Shown here piece by piece: positions 32,391 to 43,955 of a stretch of 49,290 bases of DNA (positions are counted from its first letter, which is position 1; every line of letters begins with the position of its first letter). The translations under genes and the position numbers were made by a program. The notes beneath the pieces are model-generated. The model worked only from the letters and a program-made list of their open reading frames with translations. It did no database searches and had not been told where the DNA came from. Location: the NCBI GenBank assembly GCA_018267315.1, contig JAFDYS010000060.1, positions 1 through 49,290 on the forward strand. The letters are read 5' to 3'. Source of the stretch: Bacteroidota bacterium (GTDB lineage Bacteria > Bacteroidota > Bacteroidia > Chitinophagales > UBA10324).

Positions 32391-33806
32391 ATGAATAAAC
32401 AACTACCTGTTCCGTTCCTTTTTTGGTGTGCCCTGATGCCATCGCTTCATGCGCAAATTACCTATGATGTGGAAGCACTTGACGCCGGTCCGCTCTCATA
32501 CGTAACGCCTGGCACCTATCCCGTGCAAGTGACCGTGAGGAACAACAACATTGATTACTATGTGCCGGTACTTACGGCTTCGTGGCAGCTTGACGGAGGC
32601 GATGTTCATAGTTGCCCCATCAATCAGTTCCTGATTTACGGGTACTACCTGTATCCGACATTTTCTGACCGGTTCACTCATACAGACTCAGTTAGTCTGA
32701 CAACAATCGGAACCCATTCATTTAAAGCGTGGACTTCCATGCCGGGCAATCAGCCCGATCCCAATCCATCCAACGATACGGTTTCCATTACAATTCATGT
32801 CGTGGACAGTTTGCCTGAAAAGAAGATGGTGGTTTATTACGGTACGCACACACAGTGTTTCCCTTGCGGAACATATGGCGAGCCGCAACTGGAAGGCATT
32901 CTCGATTCATTTCCCAACTCGGCCTATGTGATCACAGCGCACGACGGACTGGCTGATCCGTTCAATACGGAGGATGGTGGAGACATCAACGATACTTATT
33001 TCTGGCCATTCACCGGGCATCCGGCATTTGTTTACGATCAGTTCAAGTTTCCTTTTTTCTTCAGCATTGTTCCGTACACATTCGGAGCGGAATGGTTGGG
33101 CGGCCGCTGGCGGCTGGATTATCGAACACCCGTGCAAGTGAAGTTGGAGAAGGTGATCATGGATTCAGTAACCCGTAAGATCAGCGGAGAAGTGCATACC
33201 AGGTTTTTTGCAGATTATTCGGCCGATCTCACCGTGAATGTCGCCATCGTTGAAGACAGTGTTTGGGGAGAACAGGATGGAGTACCGGGCGGATACATCT
33301 ATCATCGTTATGTATTGCGGGACATGACGGATGGAATTGCAGGCGTGGAAGGAATTATTCCGCCTTCGGCTTCGGCAGGTGATGAATTCATTTATGAGTT
33401 TCAGGATTCGGTAGGTGCTGATGTAAACGTGAAGAATATTTATATAGTCGGTTATGTGCAGGAGAACGATGCGGACCCGCTGAAGCGCGAGATTGTAAAT
33501 ACTGACGAAGTGCGTGTTGCTGATTTTGCAGTTGCAACAACAACAGAAAATAATGGAGTCCATGAAATTTCTATTCATGTTTTTCCCAATCCCGCCAAAG
33601 ATCATTTCTTCATCGTTGCTGATATGCAAATTGAGGACGGGCAGTTTGAACTCACCGATATTCTTGGTGAAACAATCCTGAAAGGAAATTTGGAAAGTCG
33701 CAATGAAAAGGTCACACTCCACGATCTTCCACCCGGTCTTTATTTTCTTCAGGTGGAATCTCTGACTTTTCCGAAGAAGAGGGTTAAGGTTGTCGTTACC
33801 GAATGA
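32391..33806 (+). CDS. Omp28-like exported protein with T9SS sorting domain
   Basis: 471 residues from the ATG at 32391, the start of a signal peptide (MNKQLPVPFLFWCALMPSLH, then AQITYD); the open frame upstream belongs to the hemerythrin region in another frame. Residues about 20-135 are a beta-rich domain (YPVQVTVRNNNIDYYVPVL). A thioredoxin-like/Omp28 part follows: KKMVVYYGTHTQCFPCG with a CxxC (CFPC), then ITAHDGLADPFN and TGHPAFVYD. The end (about 395-471; VFPNPAKDHFFIV, GLYFLQVESLTFPKK) is the T9SS type A signal. It may be a surface redox or sulfur-binding protein; the partner is unknown. Confidence 0.83.
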   Translation: MNKQLPVPFLFWCALMPSLHAQITYDVEALDAGPLSYVTPGTYPVQVTVRNNNIDYYVPVLTASWQLDGGDVHSCPINQFLIYGYYLYPTFSDRFTHTDSVSLTTIGTHSFKAWTSMPGNQPDPNPSNDTVSITIHVVDSLPEKKMVVYYGTHTQCFPCGTYGEPQLEGILDSFPNSAYVITAHDGLADPFNTEDGGDINDTYFWPFTGHPAFVYDQFKFPFFFSIVPYTFGAEWLGGRWRLDYRTPVQVKLEKVIMDSVTRKISGEVHTRFFADYSADLTVNVAIVEDSVWGEQDGVPGGYIYHRYVLRDMTDGIAGVEGIIPPSASAGDEFIYEFQDSVGADVNVKNIYIVGYVQENDADPLKREIVNTDEVRVADFAVATTTENNGVHEISIHVFPNPAKDHFFIVADMQIEDGQFELTDILGETILKGNLESRNEKVTLHDLPPGLYFLQVESLTFPKKRVKVVVTE

Positions 33807-33833
33807 TCTTTCGGTTTAACATGCTGATGGCGA

Positions 33834-34808
33834 TTACTCTTTTTTCATCACCTTGCAAGTTGTGATTGGGAGATGATGGGAAAAAAGTGTGAGTAAATAA
33901 ATTCCGTCATTCAGATTGTTGAGAGATATCGTCGCTTTGTTGTCATACGATTTGCTGAGCATGCCGGATAAAACTATTCTTCCGCTAACATCCCGCAAAT
34001 CGAATTCATCCGGCGTATTCTTCCCCGATGCATCAATCACGATTCTTGAAGAAACGGGGTTGGGATAGATGAGCGGTTTTTTTTCATAAAGAACATGAAC
34101 TCCCGTCGCCAGTGAATCGCACTCGACCGGTGGGAATGGCGCCTGGCAGAAACCGAAACCGGGATTGGGATTCAGAAATTCATTCACTTTATTTTCAGAG
34201 AAGCAGATCAGGTCGTATGAGTTGTCGGTAACCATCCAAAAGGTTGCATAGATTAATCCGTAATTACTTCCCATGCCTTCAATCCATTCTTCATACGTGT
34301 AGAAATTCTCATCCGTGAGTTGCAATACGCGGTGATAATCGGAGCCGATCAGAACCGAATCTATTCCGGTTACGATGTGCTGCACATGTACCTGCGAGCC
34401 GGGCGAAAGAAACTGAGTGTAGATGGATTCACCGACATCGGTGGCATTGAAGTCGTAGACGCATCGCTCAAAGGTGTCAAGACACAAATAGTCACTCACG
34501 AAATAGATTTTCTTGTCGGCTTCACGCATGCCACCGATGAATACCGTGGGATAAATTGTGTCGAAGTCAGTGCCGGGCGCATGGTGATTGGTATAAAAAA
34601 GTTTGGTGTACGTCTTTCCGTTGATCACAGTATCCTCGCCTGTGGTTTCAATCAGGTGCTCGTCATACCAACCCGGTGGGTAGAAATAAAAACAGCGTGC
34701 CACCTGCCATGATGCATCGCCTGTTGGAAAAGGGTAGTAGGTCTGTGCTTTTGTAACTAAAGTGAGAAGCAGAAGTGAAATGAAGAAAAGGTAATGCTTT
34801 GTTTTCAT
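33834..34808 (-). CDS. Secreted protein of unknown function with T9SS sorting domain
   Basis: 324 residues; signal peptide 1-21 (LLLLTLVTKA, cleaved before QTYYPF). The mature part has TYYPFPTGDASWQVA and a GKTYTKLFYTN segment, a domain common in uncharacterised T9SS cargo. The C-terminal IYPNPVSSRIVID and DGIYLLTLFSHH form the type A sorting signal. Convergent with the Omp28-like gene, 27 bases between stops. Function unknown. Confidence 0.78.
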   Translation of the reverse strand: MKTKHYLFFISLLLLTLVTKAQTYYPFPTGDASWQVARCFYFYPPGWYDEHLIETTGEDTVINGKTYTKLFYTNHHAPGTDFDTIYPTVFIGGMREADKKIYFVSDYLCLDTFERCVYDFNATDVGESIYTQFLSPGSQVHVQHIVTGIDSVLIGSDYHRVLQLTDENFYTYEEWIEGMGSNYGLIYATFWMVTDNSYDLICFSENKVNEFLNPNPGFGFCQAPFPPVECDSLATGVHVLYEKKPLIYPNPVSSRIVIDASGKNTPDEFDLRDVSGRIVLSGMLSKSYDNKATISLNNLNDGIYLLTLFSHHLPITTCKVMKKE

Positions 34809-35122
34809 GGCAAAAGTGATTTAATGTACGGCTATACAAAGTTCAGTTTAATTCGCAGTGAATACTCCATTCATTTCTGATTTCTGTCATCGGAAATCGA
34901 AGGTTGGTCGAATCAACAATTTGTGGGCTCATGGTGAATGCGTATTGGCACCCTCTATTTGATTTCATGACAAGGCAAATCAATCTTTCGCTGCAAGAAA
35001 TTCTACATATCCTGATGTGAATGTTTGTATGAAATAAACAATGAGCTGATGTACCTCATGAACTGATCGCTGTTCCATACTTAGATTTGTCGTATATTTC
35101 GAAAACCATAAAATACTACCAC
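34809..35122. other. Intergenic gap (314 bases)
   Basis: Divergent promoter region between the T9SS protein (minus) and the exported protein at 35123 (plus). It contains a TAGATTTG -7-type box at 35082-35089, 33 bases before the plus-strand ATG; no TTG at the right distance. I see no gene, repeat or structure beyond this. Confidence 0.4.
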
Positions 35123-35767
35123 ATGAAAGCGACATTTCTTTTACTGTTTGGATTCTTGCTAAGTCTCAACGTCATGAGTCAAACGTCGGCGCAAAGCCAG
35201 ATTGATGCCTTCATCAAAGAAGCGCAGGATTTTATTGCCAAGAAAGATTACAAGCAGGCACAATTGAGTTTGCAGGACGCGATCAATAACATCAATATCC
35301 TCGTTGCGGAAGACATTGCCAAATCACTTCCTGCGGAAATCAACGGGTTGAAGGCTGAAAGTGATGGCGACGTGAATACCGGCGCCATGGGGATGGTAGG
35401 CGGTGGCTTCACGATCACCAAGAGATATGCGCACCCCACTAACAAGGATAACACAGCGGAAGTGCAGATCATGGGCAATTCACCTCTGTTGAGTACGATG
35501 AATATGGCACTCGCCAACCCGGCGATGATGGGTCAGGATTACAAGAGTGTGAGAGTGGGATCGCAACGCGCCATCATGAAGAGTGAGATGCAGGATTTTT
35601 ATGATGACAATGGCAACAGTCATAAGGCCCGTTCCAGTGAGATTCAGATTCCGCTAAACCAAACGCTGATAAAGATCGATGCCAACGGTTTTGCTTCCGA
35701 GCAAGCTGAGCTCGACTTCGCCAACAAGCTCGATATTCCCAAGCTGAAAACACAGTTGGGGGAATAA
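35123..35767 (+). CDS. Exported protein of unknown function
   Basis: 214 residues from the ATG at 35123, which starts the signal peptide (MKATFLLLFGFLLSLNVMSQ). The mature protein opens with a helix AQSQIDAFIKEAQDFIAKKD and YKQAQLSLQDAINNINILV, like one TPR unit, then a strand region with GGGFTITKRYAHPT and SPLLSTMNMALANPAMMG and a late helix LDFANKLDIPKLKTQLG. I do not recognise the family; a periplasmic binding or chaperone-like role is possible. No neighbour suggests function. Confidence 0.65.
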   Translation: MKATFLLLFGFLLSLNVMSQTSAQSQIDAFIKEAQDFIAKKDYKQAQLSLQDAINNINILVAEDIAKSLPAEINGLKAESDGDVNTGAMGMVGGGFTITKRYAHPTNKDNTAEVQIMGNSPLLSTMNMALANPAMMGQDYKSVRVGSQRAIMKSEMQDFYDDNGNSHKARSSEIQIPLNQTLIKIDANGFASEQAELDFANKLDIPKLKTQLGE

Positions 35768-35802
35768 GTTTCAAACGAAATGAGACTTGCCAATCCTGGC
35801 GG

Positions 35803-37875
35803 TCATTGTTTTACAAATGGCAACAGCCAGTCGTGGGATTCGCATTTCAATTGTAAAAAGTAGATACCGCCCTGCAGATTGGAAATGTCAATCAGGGCTT
35901 CAACGTCACGCGGCTGAGCGGTAAATGTTGTTTCCATGTTTTCACGGCCGGAGGCATCCAGCACGGTTACATCAAAGGTTGCCGACACCGGCAGATTCCA
36001 ACCAATGAATAAATTGTCATGCGTGAGATTGGGATGGAGGTAAACCTTCAAATCATGGAGATCAGGAATTGATGCCGTGTCTTCCGTTTTGAAAGTATCA
36101 ACCGGTGACCAGTCCGAAGTGAAACCATTCAAACAGGCCGCACGCAGTTGAAATGTGTAAACGGTGGATGGAATTAAATCCTGCAGCTGAATCAGGGTAT
36201 CAGTCAAACTAATCTGGTGCCATTCGGTTTCACTCACCATCTTATATGCCACATTATAGGAAACGGCATTACTCACTTTCCTCCATTCCAGGGTAGTGGT
36301 GCGGCTGGTGAGAGCGGTTATATGAATTCCAGATGGTGTGACCAGCGCGCATGGATTCCATTGGCGCTTGTGAGCGCGGTAGCTGATCAGCAGCGAGTCA
36401 TCATTCAGTTTCATTTCCCAAACGACTTCACCTTCTGGTGTTACTTCCCATATGTTCGATTGTTCAGGATTGGTAGCCCAGCCGCCGTTGATGAATGTGT
36501 TTCCGTTATCGAGCCGCTGCACGTTTCCCATGCCGTAGAAATAAACCGGCTCACCGGTAGACGCAATAACGGGTGAATAACTCCAGACCAGTGTTGCCGT
36601 GTGGTTTACTTCATCAAGATCATATTCTTTAGCTGCAGAGTGATGAATGGCATGTGAATCTCCGTTATCCCAGAGTGTAAGATGCCCGTTAGCGATTCGC
36701 CGCGCATCGTGCTGGTAACAGAATCCTTCCGTGTCATTGACAAAAGTGAACTGGTTCATTTTTCCGCCCAGCCGCCAGATAAAATCTCCGGTTTGCCGGT
36801 TGATCTTTGATATTTCATCAAGATGGCGATGGGATGCGATGATGTTACCGTCGCTGTCAATTTCAAGTGAGTTGGTGTGCGTGTAGTCGAGGTTATCGAG
36901 AGTGAGATCCTGGTTGGATTGATCGGGTGAAATGTGATCGAAACTTCTCCATTCGAAAACTAAATTTTTATCCTCGTCGAATTCCTGTATGATGGATCCC
37001 GTCACGGCGCATTCTTCAGAACCTTCCGGGTCATAAACCGTCATGTCGTAAATCAGGATGTCGGAGGCGATAAGAAAAGCATGCCCGTCTGGCAGCAGGA
37101 TAAACTCATGCGGATCGGTGTAGTAGCCGTTGACGGCGGAGTATTTGTCAATGACCTGATAGTTTGAATCCAGCACATCAAACGTTTCATTGGTCGCATT
37201 CCAGTGTGCAGGATGTCCGTCAGGATTGAGATCCCATTCAAATCCCTGGTTCTCCACTCCGGGCGATGAGTACACCGAATCGCCGGCGGTGGTGATGATA
37301 TGAAAGCCGTCATACACACTTTTGTAAACGATGCTTGAATTCCATGTGTCAAAAAAGATATCGCCGGGTGATGGTGAATTATTAACTGTTATCTCGAACG
37401 CACCGGTCATTGCACTTCTGGTTTCTGAGGTTGTCGCAACGGCGGGCATTTCTTCTGTCCTCGACTTCAGCAGTTGTGATTGGATGCGATCTTGTTCTTC
37501 GGCGGTGTAGCGGCGATGTGTGGTGAAGTTGAAAGAAAAGTCCGCAGACAGTTTTCCTGCCGCTGTACAGAATGCTTTCCTGACCGTTACAGTAACCATC
37601 TCATTAAACTCAAACGGAATGACAGGAGTGAGGATCACCGTTTTTTCATCGGATGCCAAAGTCAAAATGAAGTCATGACGGCCGCTGATGGCGCCTTCAA
37701 TGGTGAACAGGTCGTTGTTCAATAAATCTTTGTTCACCGCATGTCCTTCACGTAAAATGATGTTATGCTCAGGATTGATCAGGGTTGAACCCGGCATGGG
37801 TGAAACGTATTCAAATCGGGCGACAACATTCCGGAAACTGAAAACAATCAGCAAAGAGATAAGGTAAAATTTCAT
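35803..37875 (-). CDS. Arylsulfotransferase-like secreted protein with FN3 and T9SS domains
   Basis: 690 residues from the ATG at 37875 (start of MKFYLISLLIVFSFRNVVA). Residues about 20-105 are an Ig-like N-terminal domain. The body (about 150-480) is the arylsulfotransferase-type beta-propeller: DPHEFILLPDGHAFLI, NSLEIDSDGNIIASHRHLDE, GDFIWRLGGKMNQF, CYQHDARRIANGH, and WDNGDSHAIHHSAAKEYDLD, with the conserved His-rich loops. A fibronectin type III domain follows (ALTSRTTTLEWRKVSNAVSY). The end (about 610-690) holds DVTVLDASGR and GIYFLQLKCESHDW, the T9SS signal. ASST enzymes move sulfate between phenols; many secreted relatives are untested. No sulfatase or donor gene is adjacent. Confidence 0.83.
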   Translation of the reverse strand: MKFYLISLLIVFSFRNVVARFEYVSPMPGSTLINPEHNIILREGHAVNKDLLNNDLFTIEGAISGRHDFILTLASDEKTVILTPVIPFEFNEMVTVTVRKAFCTAAGKLSADFSFNFTTHRRYTAEEQDRIQSQLLKSRTEEMPAVATTSETRSAMTGAFEITVNNSPSPGDIFFDTWNSSIVYKSVYDGFHIITTAGDSVYSSPGVENQGFEWDLNPDGHPAHWNATNETFDVLDSNYQVIDKYSAVNGYYTDPHEFILLPDGHAFLIASDILIYDMTVYDPEGSEECAVTGSIIQEFDEDKNLVFEWRSFDHISPDQSNQDLTLDNLDYTHTNSLEIDSDGNIIASHRHLDEISKINRQTGDFIWRLGGKMNQFTFVNDTEGFCYQHDARRIANGHLTLWDNGDSHAIHHSAAKEYDLDEVNHTATLVWSYSPVIASTGEPVYFYGMGNVQRLDNGNTFINGGWATNPEQSNIWEVTPEGEVVWEMKLNDDSLLISYRAHKRQWNPCALVTPSGIHITALTSRTTTLEWRKVSNAVSYNVAYKMVSETEWHQISLTDTLIQLQDLIPSTVYTFQLRAACLNGFTSDWSPVDTFKTEDTASIPDLHDLKVYLHPNLTHDNLFIGWNLPVSATFDVTVLDASGRENMETTFTAQPRDVEALIDISNLQGGIYFLQLKCESHDWLLPFVKQ

Positions 37876-38101
37876 TTGTCCATGCAAGCATTAATGAACC
37901 GTGTAGTGCATTCAAATAAATCCGCGAACGGTAAAACTACTGACAAACCAATTGCACGAAGTGAGTATAACAAATGAATAACTTATGAGCGGCAACTATA
38001 CGGATGATAAGTTGCCGGGCGAAAGTTTGCACTCTGTGTTCACTTCTCTGATGGTGGCATGAATCTGCAACTTCGGGCTTCAAACTTTACAACCCCTTCA
38101 A
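37876..38101. other. Gene-free stretch upstream of the arylsulfotransferase gene
   Basis: Nothing supported here; the nifJ relic begins at 38102. Together they make a 435-base region without an intact gene. Confidence 0.4.
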
Positions 38102-38276
38102 TTAGCTGATGTGATCCCACTTCGTTCTTATATCATGTTGCTCGGGTTGTAGAAATTATTATGTTGTTTCAGGATATTGATTCTTGATGAAGCTGAACCT
38201 GCTTTCTTCAAAAATGAAATTAAAACCCTTCCATGACCGCCCCGTCCAGCAAATAATTTTCAGATCAACGTGAATG
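38102..38276 (-). pseudogene. Relic of a second nifJ 3' end
   Basis: Read on the minus strand, this stretch matches the last ~45 residues of the intact NifJ. The block FEESRFSFIKNQYPE corresponds to YEENRFNFIKNQYPE; at DNA level 26 bases (38167-38192) are identical to 39219-39244 and about 47 of 54 match. Past PE the reading meets two stop codons (TAA TAA, 38161-38156) where NifJ has KE. It then continues FLQPEQHDIRTKWD against FLAEEMLDVKSRWD and ends in a stop at 38104-38102. A frame change and another stop occur upstream, with a trace of FTL-x-x-K. It is decayed and cannot make protein. Confidence 0.85.
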
Positions 38277-38310
38277 TTATAGGACGCCTTGCACCGTCAA
38301 ATTCACGCTG

Positions 38311-39072
38311 CTAGTTGATCCGGTATTCCTTCTGTAAAGCGGACAGCAGATTTTCCGCTTCCTTAAGAACAACTGTTGATTCATCATTACAGGTGCTGAT
38401 CAGAATTTTAAGGGCGAATGCTTCGTTGTAGAGTTCTTTGAGTTTCATTTCATCCCGAACAATAAAGCCAGGATTGCCCTGAGTTCGCAGGTTGCCTTTC
38501 ATGAAAGAACCGAACTTGTTGAGCCGGTCATAAGAGGACCCGTCAAGAAACTTAACCAGCAGATTGCGGTAGCGGATGTTTTCTTCGCGCAGTTGCAGAT
38601 CAGCTTGCGTCAGGTACCGCGTCCAGCTGTCATATTCTGTAATGGAGTTTGATATGTCCCAGTTTCGAATCAGCCGCATATTGCCCGCTCTCTTCAGTTG
38701 CTCCATCGTGCGGTCGGTAGGATAGTAGCGGACGTACTTCACTACTTCCCTGGAATAGTCGTACAGCAAATTCGAATTCCTGAAGACATCATGATTCAGA
38801 ATTTCCAATTGCAGTGAGTCGCAATAGCGGCCGATTTGGCTGTTGATCTCAATGTATTCTCGCACCTGAGCGGTGTCTCTCTTGAGATCCTCAACCAGTG
38901 ATTTGATGAACTGCATTTCACGCTGCCGTTCTCCGTACCGGTCGCGCAGGTTTCCTACAAAGAAACTGGCAGTGATGGCCAGAAACAGCATCAGGAACTC
39001 TATGAGGTACTGCTTCCAATTTATCCCGGTACTTTCAGTTGGATGATGATGTGCCGGTTGATAAACTTCCAT
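38311..39072 (-). CDS. Single-pass membrane protein of unknown function (DUF6090-like)
   Basis: 253 residues. A short N-terminal tail (HHHPTES) leads to one membrane helix (YLIEFLMLFLAITASFFVGNL, about 21-42), then a long charged helical part (RDRYGERQREMQFIKSLVED; DLKRDTAQVREYIEINSQIG) and a C-terminal helical bundle. This layout, tail-helix-coiled helices with L-x-x-D-L-x-x-D motifs, resembles DUF6090-type Bacteroidota proteins. Function unknown. It lies between intact nifJ and the nifJ relic on the same strand. Confidence 0.7.
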   Translation of the reverse strand: MEVYQPAHHHPTESTGINWKQYLIEFLMLFLAITASFFVGNLRDRYGERQREMQFIKSLVEDLKRDTAQVREYIEINSQIGRYCDSLQLEILNHDVFRNSNLLYDYSREVVKYVRYYPTDRTMEQLKRAGNMRLIRNWDISNSITEYDSWTRYLTQADLQLREENIRYRNLLVKFLDGSSYDRLNKFGSFMKGNLRTQGNPGFIVRDEMKLKELYNEAFALKILISTCNDESTVVLKEAENLLSALQKEYRIN

Positions 39073-39138
39073 GGTATGTCATTTTTCCTTCTAACTCAAG
39101 GAATTTCAATCACTGATATCATCCCAACCATTCAACCC

Positions 39139-42711
<3,573 letters not shown>

Positions 42712-42910
42712 AAGTCTTGATTTTGGATGAAATTATGAGCGGCCAAAGTTCAAATTCCTTCAGGCCTATGGCATGATGAGCACCATGAAAGGATATGATT
42801 TTTATCAGCCCTGGTCAAAAATGGTAGCTGGTATTCCCCGGCATTTGCAATTCAATAGAAGAAGGGGGAGATTTACCGCCATTATGGTTTACATCAGAGG
42901 ACTTCTGAAC

Positions 42911-43939
42911 ATGAACAGGATTTTCCTTTTCGGCATTCTCACTTTCGTTGGCTTTTCTGTCGTTTCCTCCAAATCCTATTCACAGAGAAACAGGGCACAG
43001 AAGGTTTATGATAAGGTTGACGGCGCTATTTTCTCCGTGCTCACTTATCACAAAGACGGAAGCCGGCATGCACAAGGGAGCGGAGTTGTTTTGAAAAGCA
43101 GGGGCTGGCTGGTTACCAACTTTCACGTGATGGGTGATGCCAAAACATTCAAGGCAACTCACTATGGCAAAAAGCTGAAACTTGATACACTGGTGCGCGC
43201 CGATAAGAAAAATGACATCCTCATCATTGCCATTGATAAAAGCTGGGATCCGGATTTCTATGAACAGATACCGGATATCAAAGTGGCTGACATTTCAAAG
43301 GTGCAGATCGGTCAGGACATTTATGCCATCGGCAGTCCGCTGGGTTATGAAAACACGATTACCAACGGCATTGTAAGCGGCATAAGACCCAGCAGTGACA
43401 GTCTCCGGCAGTTCATTCAGATATCAGCGCCCTTCTCACCAGGCTCAAGCGGCGGAGCTGCCGTTAATGATAAAGGAGAACTCGTAGGTATCACAACCTT
43501 CAAAGAATCGAATGTGCAGGGGCTGTACATTGGGTTTGCCATTCCTATTGATCAGGTGGTGAATTTTGATATAGCAAATGCAAAGAAGGATCTGAAAATG
43601 GAAAGACAGCCGGATAAGTTGTTTCAAACGGGATGGCGTGAATATGAAAGCGGTCATTACCGCGAAGCGCTTTCGTATCTGATGCGCGCCAGGTTTCCGG
43701 GTGTGAATGAAGAATATTTTGCCGACTATCTGATGGCCCGCTGCTATGAAGGGTTGGAGAAAAATGATTCTGCCATGTTGTATTACCAAAGTGCGATCAG
43801 CAGAAATCCTGACTATGCCGATTCATTCATGGGTCTGTACCGATTGTATAAACTCTCGGGTGATATGGAGAATGCGATGGATTATAAGAGGCGGGCTTAT
43901 GCAATTGATCCGTCGCTGCGTGAACGGGAACCGGAATGA
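42911..43939 (+). CDS. Exported trypsin-like serine protease with TPR tail
   Basis: 342 residues from the ATG at 42911, the start of a signal peptide (MNRIFLFGILTFVGFSVVSS). Protease domain about 38-225: His72 (LVTNFHVMG), Asp102 (KKNDILIIAI), Ser180 (FSPGSSGGAAV), all three in HtrA/Deg (S1C)-like context (IGSPLGYENTITNGIVSG). No PDZ domain; instead about residues 230-330 form TPR repeats (EYESGHYREALSYLMRA; YFADYLMARCYEGLEKNDSA; AISRNPDYADSFMGL). It probably degrades or senses proteins in the periplasm. Divergent from nifJ. Confidence 0.9.
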   Translation: MNRIFLFGILTFVGFSVVSSKSYSQRNRAQKVYDKVDGAIFSVLTYHKDGSRHAQGSGVVLKSRGWLVTNFHVMGDAKTFKATHYGKKLKLDTLVRADKKNDILIIAIDKSWDPDFYEQIPDIKVADISKVQIGQDIYAIGSPLGYENTITNGIVSGIRPSSDSLRQFIQISAPFSPGSSGGAAVNDKGELVGITTFKESNVQGLYIGFAIPIDQVVNFDIANAKKDLKMERQPDKLFQTGWREYESGHYREALSYLMRARFPGVNEEYFADYLMARCYEGLEKNDSAMLYYQSAISRNPDYADSFMGLYRLYKLSGDMENAMDYKRRAYAIDPSLREREPE

Positions 43940-43955
43940 GTCCGGACATTGCTGA

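Noticed and set aside
33165..33722. Minus-strand open frame of 185 codons
   Set aside because: Antisense to the Omp28-like T9SS protein.
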